Origin: an uncultured Erythrobacter sp.
Lineage (GTDB): Bacteria > Pseudomonadota > Alphaproteobacteria > Sphingomonadales > Sphingomonadaceae
DNA: 64,000 nucleotides
Assembly (NCBI RefSeq): GCF_947497915.1
Contig: NZ_CANMIJ010000001.1
Span: 1,857,611 to 1,921,610 of the forward strand
Direction of reading: 5' to 3'
Part shown: piece after piece, positions 50,286 through 59,415 of the stretch
Position numbering within the stretch: the stretch's first letter is position 1
Layout of the letters: each line of letters begins with the position of its first letter
Translations under genes and position numbers: made by a program
The notes under the pieces: generated by a model
Database searches by the model: none
What the model was told of the DNA's origin: nothing
Seen by the model: the letters and a program-made list of their open reading frames with translations, nothing else

Positions 50286-51317
50286 TTATATTGTCGCAAA
50301 CGCGCGGACGCTTCCGGCTCCCGGGAGCACGCAGTAGCGATCTGACGGCTCCATTCCGGCAAGGCCCTCAAAGGTAATCTCGCCGCCGTCCGAGCCGGTC
50401 AGCACTATCCTTTCGCCAACGCGCAAAACGTGGCGGTCGCGAACTTGCAGTCCGTCTGCTTCGGCGAAGACGTGCATATTCTCCGCAGAAACAAGCAGGT
50501 CAAACCGGTCGCCTTCCGGCAATTCGCCTGCCAGACATTCCAGCGGCCAATCTCCGAATTGGGTGGCGAGCTGATCACCTTTACGCTTGGCCGAGATGAC
50601 CTGCGCGCCGCCGAATATCGCCCCGACAGAGGCTGTCGCTGGCGTATCGTGAAGTTCTTTTGGTGTGCCGAACTGGGTGATCCGCCCGCCTTCCATCACG
50701 GCAATACGGTCCGCCACATCCAGCGCCTCAGATGGGTCATGTGTCACAAGGATCGTGGTCGCTCCCTGCTCTTTCAGTAGCAGGCGGCAATCACGGCGCA
50801 GGCGGCGACGCAAGACGATATCGACGCTGGCGAAGGGTTCATCCATCAACAGCACTTCCGGCCCGGGGGCCATCGCTCGGGCCAGAGCGGCGCGTTGTTG
50901 CTGACCGCCAGAAAGTTCGTGCGGAAACCGTTCGCCCAAATCGGAAAGCCCGACATGATCGAGCCACTTCGCAACTGCGCCTTGGTTCGATCCACTCAGG
51001 CCAAAGGCGATATTTTTCGCAATATTCATATGCGGGAACAGCGCGCCATCCTGAAAGACGAGGCCCACCGGGCGTTTTTCAGGCGGCGGATTGCGAGTGG
51101 CATCGGCCAAGGTCTCTTCGCCTACCGCAATCTCGCCTTGCTGCACGTCGAGCAATCCCGCCGCGAGGTTCAGCAAGGTTGACTTTCCGCAGCCGGACGA
51201 TCCAAGCAGGCACGTGATCTCACCTGTCGGTGCGGTAAAGCTGATATCTTCCAGCGCCCGCACGCGGCTACTCCCTTCACCGTAAGCATGGGCAATATGA
51301 CGAAATTCAAGGCTCAA
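50286..51317 (-). CDS. fbpC: Ferric iron ABC transporter ATP-binding protein
   Basis: 343 residues from a TTG start at 51317. Walker A LLGSSGCGKST (37-47), ABC signature LSGGQQQRAALARAM (about 136-150) and Walker B VLLMDEPFASVD. A C-terminal TOBE-like domain (about 240-343). It powers the FbpB permease. The TTG start and the position in a 32-base divergent gap with fbpB are unusual. Confidence 0.92.
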   Translation of the reverse strand: MSLEFRHIAHAYGEGSSRVRALEDISFTAPTGEITCLLGSSGCGKSTLLNLAAGLLDVQQGEIAVGEETLADATRNPPPEKRPVGLVFQDGALFPHMNIAKNIAFGLSGSNQGAVAKWLDHVGLSDLGERFPHELSGGQQQRAALARAMAPGPEVLLMDEPFASVDIVLRRRLRRDCRLLLKEQGATTILVTHDPSEALDVADRIAVMEGGRITQFGTPKELHDTPATASVGAIFGGAQVISAKRKGDQLATQFGDWPLECLAGELPEGDRFDLLVSAENMHVFAEADGLQVRDRHVLRVGERIVLTGSDGGEITFEGLAGMEPSDRYCVLPGAGSVRAFATI

Positions 51318-51349
51318 CGAACGCTTCCGGACACGAGAGGATTGCAGGT

Positions 51350-53032
51350 GTGGTAAGCCGCCTTAGTCAGATTGATACGCCGCAGGCAAGCATGACGGCC
51401 ACACCGGCGCGCGGGTTTGCCGTGAATGGCTGGCTGATCGCGGCGCTGATTATCGCGGCGCTGGCGGGCCTCCCGATTCTTGCAATTCTGATCTCCGCGC
51501 CCAGCGGCGGGATGGACGCGATTGCCCATCTCGCAAGCACAGTTTTGGGCCGCTACACGGCGAACACGGCGTTACTGATGCTGTTTGCGGGAGGGCTAGC
51601 CGCGGTCACCGGCACTGGGTCGGCATGGCTGGTGACGGCGGCAGAGTTTCCAGGGCGCAAGATGCTGGCTTGGGCACTGATCCTGCCTCTTGCAGTGCCT
51701 GCTTATATCGCGGCTTATATCTACGCCGACCTGCTCGATTTCACGGGTCCGGTGCAATCTAGCCTGCGCAATATGTTCGGATGGTCAGCAGGCGATTATC
51801 CGTTCCCGCAAATCCGATCTCTGAGCGGCGGAGCCTTTGTGCTCGGCATCGTGCTTTACCCCTATGTTTACTTGCTGGCGCGTGCAGCATTTGCTGCGCA
51901 AAGCCATTCGCAATTCAAGGCTGCGCGCAGCCTCGGTGCATCGCCCAGTAATGCGTTTTTCAAAGTCGCTTTGCCCGCCGCACGGCCAGCGATTGCAGGC
52001 GGATTGGCGCTTGTCCTGATGGAAACACTCGCGGAATTCGGCGTCGCGCAATATTTCGCCATTCCCACTTTCAGCACCGGCATATTCCGCAGCTGGCTGG
52101 CGATGGGTGACAAGCAAGCTGCGCTGAAACTGGCGGCGATGATGCTGGTCTTTGTCGTGGTCTTGATCGCGCTGGAGGCTTCTACCCGCAAAGGGCGCAG
52201 CGATAGCCGCGACGGGCTTTCCGCAAGCGAACGCCAGCCGCTGATCACGCTATCGCCCAGCGGACGCTGGCTAGCGACCCTTGCCTGCGTCCTTCCCGTT
52301 TTGCTTGGCTTCATCATTCCAGCCGCGCATCTTGGCTGGCTAGCCAGCAGCGACGTGGCGATTGCGGCCGCAGGACGGCTTGGCACCTATGTGAGCGGCA
52401 GTCTGTGGCTTGGCCTCGCCACATCGTTCACCTGCCTTGTCGCAGCGCTGTTACTCGCTTTTGCCAAAGCGCGATCAAACAGCCGTGCGGTGCAAGGGTC
52501 CATCCGCGTTGCCACGCTGGGCTACGCACTCCCGGGCGCTTTGCTCGCCGTGGGCCTACTTGCCCCGCTCGGCGCAGTCGATGTGGGCATCACCCGCTTT
52601 GCGCGCGACACGTTTGGCTATGGCGGCGGATTGTTACTGACCGGTACAAGCATCATCCTGATCTATGCTCTATCGGTGCGATTTATGACGGTCGCCTACA
52701 ACTCGGTTGATGGCGGCTTGTCGAAAATCCCGCCGAAGCTGGACCACGCCGCACGGTCGCTCGGGGCAAGCCCCGCCCGCGTCCTCACCCAGATTTACAC
52801 ACCGCTGCTCCGGCCCAGCCTGCTCGCCGCAGCTGCACTTGTCTTCATCGACACCGTGAGAGAGCTTCCCGCGACGCTCATCTTGCGCCCGTTCAATCTA
52901 GAAACACTGGCGACCCGAACATACCGGCTGGCGAGCGATGAGAGGCTGGTCGAAGCCTCGATTCCCGCGCTGATCCTGCTCGGCGCGGGATTGCTTCCGG
53001 TCTTGCTGCTCAACCGGCTCAACAAGAACTAG
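51350..53032 (+). CDS. fbpB: Ferric iron ABC transporter permease
   Basis: 560 residues from GTG 51350, preceded by GAGAGG; ATG 51392 is an alternative. Two fused permease halves of about six helices each, each with the EAA-type loop SLGASPSNAFFKVALPAARPAIAG (about 198-221) and SLGASPARVLTQIYTPLLRPSLLA (about 470-493). This two-half layout is normal for FbpB. It is divergent from fbpC with only 32 bases between them, and precedes bchI by 81 bases on the same strand. Confidence 0.9.
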   Translation: MVSRLSQIDTPQASMTATPARGFAVNGWLIAALIIAALAGLPILAILISAPSGGMDAIAHLASTVLGRYTANTALLMLFAGGLAAVTGTGSAWLVTAAEFPGRKMLAWALILPLAVPAYIAAYIYADLLDFTGPVQSSLRNMFGWSAGDYPFPQIRSLSGGAFVLGIVLYPYVYLLARAAFAAQSHSQFKAARSLGASPSNAFFKVALPAARPAIAGGLALVLMETLAEFGVAQYFAIPTFSTGIFRSWLAMGDKQAALKLAAMMLVFVVVLIALEASTRKGRSDSRDGLSASERQPLITLSPSGRWLATLACVLPVLLGFIIPAAHLGWLASSDVAIAAAGRLGTYVSGSLWLGLATSFTCLVAALLLAFAKARSNSRAVQGSIRVATLGYALPGALLAVGLLAPLGAVDVGITRFARDTFGYGGGLLLTGTSIILIYALSVRFMTVAYNSVDGGLSKIPPKLDHAARSLGASPARVLTQIYTPLLRPSLLAAAALVFIDTVRELPATLILRPFNLETLATRTYRLASDERLVEASIPALILLGAGLLPVLLLNRLNKN

Positions 53033-53050
53033 AAACGCGGCGCGAGAATA

Positions 53051-53098
53051 GTGTCAGATCAAACTGTCACTATCACTTGTCCAATCGCAAATGACCGT
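53051..53098 (+). promoter_or_regulatory. Possible degenerate regulator sites before bchI
   Basis: TGTC elements recur every 12-15 bases (53052, 53065, 53078). TGTCCAATCG (53078-53087) matches the left part of the crtF palindrome, but the right half-site is lost. It may be a weak PpsR site or chance. Confidence 0.3.
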
Positions 53099-53113
53099 TC
53101 AAAAGGGTCGGTA

Positions 53114-54115
53114 ATGGCACGTTTTCCTTTCTCAGCAATTGTCGGTCAGGATGAGATGAAGCAGGCGCTTCTGATCGCGGCGGTCGACCCCAGCGTCGGC
53201 GGCGTGATGGTCTTCGGCGACCGAGGCACCGGCAAATCCACCGCAGCGCGCGCGCTTGCCGGCCTGTTGCCGCAAATCAGCGCGGTCGAAGATTGCCGCT
53301 ATGGTTGCGAAGGCGATCAAAAAGGCACGTGCCCCGATCCGTGCACATCGGGCCGCGTGCGGAAGCGCGATGTTCCCTTTGTCGACCTGCCGCTCGGCGC
53401 GACCGAAGACCGCGTGATCGGCTCGCTCGATCTGGAGCGAGCTTTGCGCGCAGGCGAAAAAGCGTTCGAGCCAGGTCTGCTGGCCAAAGCGCATCGCGGG
53501 TTCCTTTATATCGACGAGATCAACCTACTTGAAGATCACCTAGTTGATCTGTTGCTGGACGTCGCGGCATCGGGCGAAAACGTGGTCGAGCGCGAAGGGC
53601 TCTCCGTGCGCCACCGTGCCAAATTTGTGCTCATCGGCAGCGGCAACCCCGAAGAAGGAGAACTGCGCCCGCAATTGCTCGATCGTTTCGGGCTTTCTGT
53701 CGAAGTGCGCACGCCCGAAGACATCGAAACCCGCGTTGCGATCATGAAACTGGTCGCCGCGAATGAACGCGATCCAGAAGGCTTCGCTGCCAAATGGACC
53801 AGCGAAGACGCAAAGATCCTCAAACAAGTCGCGCGCGGCAAGGCAAAGCTGGCCAAGCTCGAAACGGGCGACGATGTGCTGAACGATGCGGCGCATTTGT
53901 GCCAAGCTGTCGGCGCGGATGGACTGCGCGGTGAGCTTACCCTGATGCGCGCAGCCCGCGCTCTGGCGGCGCTGAACGGAGCCCGATCTGTGAAGCGCGA
54001 GCATTTGATCGCGATCGCACCATCGGCACTGCGCCACCGCCTGCGCCGCGATGTTCTGGACGAGACAGGATCAACGGTGCGGATCACCCGCGCGATCGAC
54101 GAACTGTTCGGATGA
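53114..54115 (+). CDS. bchI: Magnesium chelatase subunit I (BchI)
   Basis: 333 residues from ATG 53114. A GTG at 53051 would extend it by 21 residues through an area that looks like regulatory sequence, so it is rejected. AAA+ ATPase of the Mg-chelatase that inserts Mg into protoporphyrin IX. Walker A FGDRGTGKST (34-43), Walker B FLYIDEINLLEDH and arginine-rich sensor regions. It heads bchI-bchD-bchO. Confidence 0.95.
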   Translation: MARFPFSAIVGQDEMKQALLIAAVDPSVGGVMVFGDRGTGKSTAARALAGLLPQISAVEDCRYGCEGDQKGTCPDPCTSGRVRKRDVPFVDLPLGATEDRVIGSLDLERALRAGEKAFEPGLLAKAHRGFLYIDEINLLEDHLVDLLLDVAASGENVVEREGLSVRHRAKFVLIGSGNPEEGELRPQLLDRFGLSVEVRTPEDIETRVAIMKLVAANERDPEGFAAKWTSEDAKILKQVARGKAKLAKLETGDDVLNDAAHLCQAVGADGLRGELTLMRAARALAALNGARSVKREHLIAIAPSALRHRLRRDVLDETGSTVRITRAIDELFG

Positions 54116-55803
54116 TCGAAGGCGAACAGCCTGATCCCATCTGGGATGCCTTGCTGGCGGCCCAGCTATTCGCATTTTCCCCCAAAAGTTTCGGCGGAAT
54201 TGTGCTGCGCGGGGCCAGTCCAGCGCGCGATGCAGTTGTCGCAGCGTTGACAGATGTCATGCCCGCAAGGCGCCTTCCCGGCCATGTTGATGACGAGAGG
54301 TTGCTGGGCGGAATTGATATCGCCGCGAGCCTTTCTGCAGGACGTCCGGTGCATCAAACCGGCATTCTGACAGAGGCAAAAGGCGGCGCACTGATTGTAC
54401 CAATGGCCGAACGCCTCGGCGAAGCTGTTGCAGGCAGGCTAGCCCAAGCGAGCGATGAAGGCGGCACAGGTCTGATTCTGCTCGATGACAGTGTTGAGGC
54501 GGAAGACAGCCCGCCGGCCAGCCTGATGGAACGCTGCGCGTTTCGCTGCGACCTTTCCGCGTCACGGATATGGGATGGCATCGCGCTTGATGATATCGGC
54601 AGCGGCGACCTTTCAACAGTCCAACCGCTTTCGGACGAAGCGCTAACCGCGCTGGCCGCAACCGCCGCGGCGTTCGGCGTCCATTCGCTGCGCCCGTTAC
54701 TTTTCGCAGGAGAAGCCGCGCGGGCGCATGCTGCATTCGAAGGGCGAAGCGAAGCATCCGAAGCCGATCTATCGGCGGCGGCCCGATTGGTGCTTGGCCC
54801 GCGCGCGACACAGCTTCCCGCGCCGCAAGAGGATACCCCGCCAGAGCAACCACCCGAACCGCCACAAGACAGTTCGGAAGAGCCATCGGATAGTCAAAAC
54901 AACCGTCCGGATCAGCCGCTGGAGGAAATGCTGGTGGAGGCCGCGGCCGCTGCCATTCCAGCCGACCTTCTGGCGCAGCTTGCCAAAGGTCTCGCGCCGC
55001 GCAAATCGGGCGGCTCGGGATCGGGCCAGAAACGCAAGTCGGGGCTGCGCGGCAAACCGCTGGGCGCGCGGCCAGGAATGCCGCGCGGCGGCGCTCGGCT
55101 GGCTTTGATCGACACGTTGCGCGCGGCCGTGCCGTGGCAGCACGTGCGGCGCAAAGAGCGGCCAGATGCTGATCCGAATGCGATCCTGACCCGCAAAGAC
55201 GATCTGCGCGTGCGCCGTTTTGAAGAGAAAGCCGCGCGCGTCACGATTTTTGCTGTGGATGCATCTGGTTCTGCCGCCGCCGCCCGCCTTGCTGAGGCGA
55301 AAGGCGCGGTCGAGCTGATGCTAGCACAAGCCTATGTCACCCGCAGCGAGGTTGCGCTCGTTTCATTTCGCGGCGAAATTGCGGAGCTGCTCCTCCCGCC
55401 TACCCGCTCGCTGACCCGCGCCCGCCGTGCTCTTGCCGAACTGCCAGGCGGCGGCGGCACGCCGCTGGCGATGGGGCTGAACGCCGCGCGCGAAGCAGCC
55501 GAAAGCGTGATCGCGCGCGGAAAAACGGCGAGCCTCGTTATCCTAACCGATGGCCGCGCGAATATCGCCGCCGATGGCTCGCCCGGACGCAAGCAAGCGG
55601 GCGAAGATGCCGAGGCTGCGGCAAAGGCTATTGCGCGCGCAGGGATTGATGCGCTGGTGGTCGACATCTCCGTTCGCCCCGGCCCCGATGCCCCTGCCCT
55701 TGCGGAGAATTTGCAAGGACGCTTCCTCGCTTTGCCGCGCGCCGATGCGAAGACGCTGCATGAGGCAATTTCGGCGGCAAATCCTGCGAAAGCATCGGCA
55801 TGA
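54112..55803 (+). CDS. bchD: Magnesium chelatase subunit D (BchD)
   Basis: 563 residues, overlapping bchI by 4 bases (ATGA). An AAA+-like N-terminal domain lacking a good Walker A is followed by an acidic Pro/Glu-rich linker (about 240-280, PAPQEDTPPEQPPEPPQD). The C-terminal integrin-type VWA domain has the metal site FAVDASGSAAAARL (about 380-393). It scaffolds the chelatase. Confidence 0.95.
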   Translation: MIEGEQPDPIWDALLAAQLFAFSPKSFGGIVLRGASPARDAVVAALTDVMPARRLPGHVDDERLLGGIDIAASLSAGRPVHQTGILTEAKGGALIVPMAERLGEAVAGRLAQASDEGGTGLILLDDSVEAEDSPPASLMERCAFRCDLSASRIWDGIALDDIGSGDLSTVQPLSDEALTALAATAAAFGVHSLRPLLFAGEAARAHAAFEGRSEASEADLSAAARLVLGPRATQLPAPQEDTPPEQPPEPPQDSSEEPSDSQNNRPDQPLEEMLVEAAAAAIPADLLAQLAKGLAPRKSGGSGSGQKRKSGLRGKPLGARPGMPRGGARLALIDTLRAAVPWQHVRRKERPDADPNAILTRKDDLRVRRFEEKAARVTIFAVDASGSAAAARLAEAKGAVELMLAQAYVTRSEVALVSFRGEIAELLLPPTRSLTRARRALAELPGGGGTPLAMGLNAAREAAESVIARGKTASLVILTDGRANIAADGSPGRKQAGEDAEAAAKAIARAGIDALVVDISVRPGPDAPALAENLQGRFLALPRADAKTLHEAISAANPAKASA

Positions 55804-56696
55804 GCCGCGCACTCGATTGGGCAAGCGACGGATTGATCTGGCCGCATCGCGAAACAAGCCAGTTTGTGCGCGTCGGCGGCATCAGTTGGCACGTTCAGCG
55901 TATGGGCGATGAAGACAAACCCGTCCTGCTGATGCTCCACGGGACCGGCGCTTCTGTACATTCGTGGCACGGATTGATGCCGCTGCTCGCCAAAACGCAC
56001 CACGTTGTCGCCATGGATTTGCCGCGCCACGGTTTCACCACCGGCCACCCACCAGAAGATATGAGCCTGCCGCGCATGGCATCAACGGTGATGCGGCTTG
56101 TATCAGCCCTCGGCATTAATCCTGCTGCGATCATCGGCCATTCGGCGGGCGCGGCTCTAGCGCTGCAAATGGCGCTGGATCACGGATATGAAGGCCCTAT
56201 CATCGCCCTCAACTCCGCCTTGCGACCCTTCCCCGGTATCGCAGCGCAACTGTTTCCGGCGGTTGCGAAAATACTCTTCGTCAATCCGCTGGTCCCGCGC
56301 CTATTCTCCGGCGCAGCCTCTCTTTCAGGGGATACGGACCGCTTCATCGCGAAGGCCACAGGTTCGAAAATCGATGCGGCGGGGATGGCCTGTTACGCGG
56401 CGCTGATGGAAAATTCGCGTCATACAAAGGGCGCACTGGCGATGATGGCAAATTGGGATTTGCCGACTTTGCGCACCCGCATGGCGAACATCCAGAACCC
56501 CGTCTTGATGGTGCATTCGGACAACGATGCCGCCATCCCGCTCGATTGGGCAAAGGAAGCGCATGGCTGGCTCCCCAATGCGCATCTCGATGTGCTTGAA
56601 GGCCTCGGCCACCTTGCCCATGAAGAAGCGCCGGAGCGCATGATGGGACGGATTTCCCCGTACCTCACAGACCGCGAAACAACGCCCGCTGAATAA
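55800..56696 (+). CDS. bchO: Mg-chelatase-associated alpha/beta hydrolase (BchO)
   Basis: 298 residues, overlapping bchD by 4 bases. Alpha/beta hydrolase with LMLHGTGASVHSWHGLMPLL (44-63) and the nucleophile elbow IIGHSAGAAL (Ser115). The C-terminal His lies in GLGHLAHEEAPERM. BchO is a standard member of bchIDO operons; the exact reaction is not established. Confidence 0.92.
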   Translation: MSRALDWASDGLIWPHRETSQFVRVGGISWHVQRMGDEDKPVLLMLHGTGASVHSWHGLMPLLAKTHHVVAMDLPRHGFTTGHPPEDMSLPRMASTVMRLVSALGINPAAIIGHSAGAALALQMALDHGYEGPIIALNSALRPFPGIAAQLFPAVAKILFVNPLVPRLFSGAASLSGDTDRFIAKATGSKIDAAGMACYAALMENSRHTKGALAMMANWDLPTLRTRMANIQNPVLMVHSDNDAAIPLDWAKEAHGWLPNAHLDVLEGLGHLAHEEAPERMMGRISPYLTDRETTPAE

Positions 56697-56708
56697 GGAA
56701 ACCGCGCC

Positions 56709-56906
56709 GTGGAAGGAAATTTTGGCTGGCTTGAGATCGTCTTCTTCTATGGCTTCGCGATTAGCTTTGCGCTGTGGCAGTATTTCAAGATGGACCGCGA
56801 TCTGAAACAGATCCGCAAAGAACGCGCCGAGAAAGAGGCACAGGCCGAGAAAGAGGCACAGGCCGAGAAAGACGCGCAAGCTGAGACAGAAGACGCCCCA
56901 AAATAG
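56709..56906 (+). CDS. Small membrane protein with tandem repeats (65 aa) in the photosynthesis cluster
   Basis: 65 residues from GTG 56709, 12 bases after bchO. One membrane helix (about 9-25, VFFYGFAISFALWQYF) is followed by a charged tail built of repeats: EKEAQA, EKEAQA, EKDAQA, with matching 18-base DNA repeats (56828-56881). It lies in the bchIDO operon and ends 6 bases before the convergent crtC stop. Small single-helix proteins of this type accompany bchO in some phototrophs, but I cannot name a family. Confidence 0.7.
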   Translation: MEGNFGWLEIVFFYGFAISFALWQYFKMDRDLKQIRKERAEKEAQAEKEAQAEKDAQAETEDAPK

Positions 56907-56912
56907 GCGAAA

Positions 56913-57923
56913 TTATCGCCGCTCTTTCGGCATCCTATAGGGCAGCATGAATTGCACCAGCGGGGACGCAAATCGCCGCATATCAAGGCTTTCCTGAACC
57001 GAAACGACATCCTCTCCATAGAGCTGTGTGGAAAGCTCTGATCGCGCATAAAACGGCGTGTCTTCCCATGTGTGGATCACTTCAGAAACACCGATGTCAG
57101 ATCGGGTGCGGCGTTTGATCCGCCATGCGCTGGACGGCAATCGCGCGGCTGGCGGAAGGTCGGCGATGTCCGGTATCCCGTCTGCGCCAAATCGGATTGC
57201 ACTGGCAAAGACCGAACCGTCCCCGCGTTCGCCTTCATAACAAACAACCGCGCCTTCTTTCATATGAGCGCGCGACCAGTGCCATGTGCGAAAACCGTCT
57301 TCGAGCGGTTCTGAGCCGCGATTGTGATCGAAGTATCCCTTGCCGTTCCACGAAACGCCGGGTTCCTCCATATCCACTTCGATACGGGCGCGCGGGGCCA
57401 TGCAATGCCAGATGTGGTTTTCCGCTGGATCAAGTGCGAAGCTTGCGGGGTTGAGCGATTCCGGAATGACGCGCACTTTACCGCGTACCTTGCGGCGGAA
57501 GGGATTGAACAGCCGCTTGTCGCGTTCCTCAATCGTGATTTCCAACGCGTCGCCTTTCCATTCGACATGGCTCGGGCCGATTTGCAGATTGGTGACGTCA
57601 CGCTCCACCGATCCGTTGGGCCGTTCTGTCATCACCCAGCGCGCAGACGGGCCATAAAGCGCGACGTTTAGCGAGCAGTGATTGAGCGGATCGCCGCGAC
57701 CGCTGCGTTTATAATAGGGCGAAAATACGCTGCCCAGAAACGCGATTATGGTCAGCCCGTGCTGCCCGTCTTCGCTGATCGCATCGATATACCACCAGGT
57801 GTAGCCGCCGGCTGGAATCGGCGCATCGAAGCGAGGTCCTGTTCGATCGTTCGCGCTGCCAGCAGTCCTGACAAGGCTGCCATCGGGACTCCGGCCGCTG
57901 GGTGCGTCGCGCCGCCCGCGCAA
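56913..57923 (-). CDS. crtC: Acyclic carotenoid 1,2-hydratase (CrtC)
   Basis: 336 residues if translation starts at TTG 57923; the first conserved block, PRFDAPIPAGGYTWWYIDAISEDG, begins about 22 residues later, and no ATG or GTG lies between it and far upstream. The start is therefore uncertain, and the gene overlaps crtD by about 170 bases. CrtC domains: FLGSVFSPYYKRSGRGDPLNHCSLNVALYG and FDHNRGSEPLEDGFRTWHW. It adds water across the 1,2 double bond in the spheroidene/spirilloxanthin-type pathway. Confidence 0.9.
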   Translation of the reverse strand: MRGRRDAPSGRSPDGSLVRTAGSANDRTGPRFDAPIPAGGYTWWYIDAISEDGQHGLTIIAFLGSVFSPYYKRSGRGDPLNHCSLNVALYGPSARWVMTERPNGSVERDVTNLQIGPSHVEWKGDALEITIEERDKRLFNPFRRKVRGKVRVIPESLNPASFALDPAENHIWHCMAPRARIEVDMEEPGVSWNGKGYFDHNRGSEPLEDGFRTWHWSRAHMKEGAVVCYEGERGDGSVFASAIRFGADGIPDIADLPPAARLPSSAWRIKRRTRSDIGVSEVIHTWEDTPFYARSELSTQLYGEDVVSVQESLDMRRFASPLVQFMLPYRMPKERR

Positions 57924-59338
57924 TACAGGCCCGGTATCCGCGTTTTCGGCCCCTGTCTCTGAAACGAAGCCGCCCAGCCGTGCGAGGCTCTGCCATAAAG
58001 GGCGCCGCCCGTCGCCGGGAACAATCCCTCCCACGTCTCTGGCGTCGCCAATTTGTGCGGCATCTCCATCTCCAGCGTGAGACCGCATCGCTCCACCGTG
58101 CTTCTCATGGCCCGTGTGCATTGTTCAATCTCCTCTGGGGAATAATGATGGGTGTCGCCATTCGCGGGTGCGTTGACGATGATCTGGATGCGTTCGCGCT
58201 GCCCTTTGATAGGGGCCTTCGCTGGCCGGAAATTGGCGCTGCGATCTTGTGCGCAAATATAAACCGTCGGCTCGGATGGCGGACGGCCCGCGCGGATGTC
58301 TTCAAATTCGCAGGCGTAATCGGGCGAGAAAAAGACGTTATGATGGGTGAGGTCAAAACCCGCCGTCTCGGCATGAGCGAACCAGACGAGCGCGGAAAGT
58401 GAGCGCTTTTCCTTTGGCATGACAGGGACTGACCGCGCCGCCTGTTCGCCAAATTTGCCTTGCGTAAGTGCAGCCGGATCGGCGTTCGAGATCACAATAT
58501 CGGCAGTGACGGTATCGCCATTGGTCAAGCGCACTCCGCTCGCCCGGCGATTTTCGGTGAGGATTTGCGCGACCGACGATCCCGTGCGGAAATGCACGCC
58601 TTTACTCTCCGCCAGCTTGCGCATCGCGAGAGCGAGCGCGCTGATCCCGCCATCGATCAACCACACACCCCGCGCCTCTGTATGCGCGATCAGCATCAAA
58701 GTTGCGGGCGACCGAAAAGGGTCGGAACCGCAATAGGTCGAATATCGGCCAAAGAGTTGTTGAAGGCGCGGATCGGAGAAATGCCCGCCCAACGCTTTCC
58801 AGAAATTATCGAACGGCCGCATCGCCATTGCATCGCCGATCCGGTGCAAACCGATACGCCACATCATCGGCAGCGGCGTGTGTGCCTTGTCACCGCGCAT
58901 AAATGGCTCATCCAGCACATCGTGGATGCGCCGCGCCTCTGCGCGAAAGCCGCGATAATCCGCCGCTGCCTGGGCTCCGGCGAAATCGCCAACGGCTTCC
59001 TCGCTGCGGAGGGGATCGGCGAACAGATCAAGGCGCTCTGTGTTATCCCAAGCATGGCGAGCGATCACCTCGGCCTGGCGAACTTTGATAAAGTCATCGA
59101 GACGCGCACCGCAGGCGTGGAATATCTGGTCGAATACGTCGCGCATGGTGAACACGGTCGGCCCGGCCTCGATTGGCTGGCCGTCTACCTCCACGGTGCG
59201 GGCTTTCCCGCCAACTTCGGCTTCTTTTTCGATTACGGTGACGCTGTGACCGCGCGCAGCGAGCATCGCGGCGCTGGCTAGCCCGCCTATTCCTGCTCCG
59301 ATAATGGCGACTTTTTCGCTCACCGGCCTCCCCACCAT
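57752..59338 (-). CDS. crtD: Carotenoid 3,4-desaturase (CrtD)
   Basis: 528 residues from ATG 59338 (GTG 59323 is close behind with a nearer ribosome-binding site). An FAD-binding N-terminus VAIIGAGIGGLASAAML (10-26) is followed by IEKEAEVGGKARTV and the CrtI-type substrate domain. The C-terminal flavin site is GLYCAGGATHPAAGVPMAALSG. The end carries an extra tail of about 20 residues (RRFQPAATPGGIS) that overlaps crtC in another frame. It acts after CrtC hydration. Confidence 0.9.
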   Translation of the reverse strand: MVGRPVSEKVAIIGAGIGGLASAAMLAARGHSVTVIEKEAEVGGKARTVEVDGQPIEAGPTVFTMRDVFDQIFHACGARLDDFIKVRQAEVIARHAWDNTERLDLFADPLRSEEAVGDFAGAQAAADYRGFRAEARRIHDVLDEPFMRGDKAHTPLPMMWRIGLHRIGDAMAMRPFDNFWKALGGHFSDPRLQQLFGRYSTYCGSDPFRSPATLMLIAHTEARGVWLIDGGISALALAMRKLAESKGVHFRTGSSVAQILTENRRASGVRLTNGDTVTADIVISNADPAALTQGKFGEQAARSVPVMPKEKRSLSALVWFAHAETAGFDLTHHNVFFSPDYACEFEDIRAGRPPSEPTVYICAQDRSANFRPAKAPIKGQRERIQIIVNAPANGDTHHYSPEEIEQCTRAMRSTVERCGLTLEMEMPHKLATPETWEGLFPATGGALYGRASHGWAASFQRQGPKTRIPGLYCAGGATHPAAGVPMAALSGLLAARTIEQDLASMRRFQPAATPGGISMRSAKTGSTG

Positions 59339-59391
59339 CTGCCCGACTCCACCGAGTCTTCAGACATAACCATTGACCTTACGGTATCATG

Positions 59392-59409
59392 TGTCCAATC
59401 GTTTGGACA
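59392..59409. promoter_or_regulatory. PpsR/CrtJ-type palindrome between crtD and crtF
   Basis: TGTCCAATCGTTTGGACA, a TGT-N12-ACA site, perfect except for the central pairs. It lies 7 bases before the crtF start (59416) and 54 bases upstream of crtD, so one site could repress both genes under oxygen and light. Confidence 0.75.
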
Positions 59410-59415
59410 TATGGG

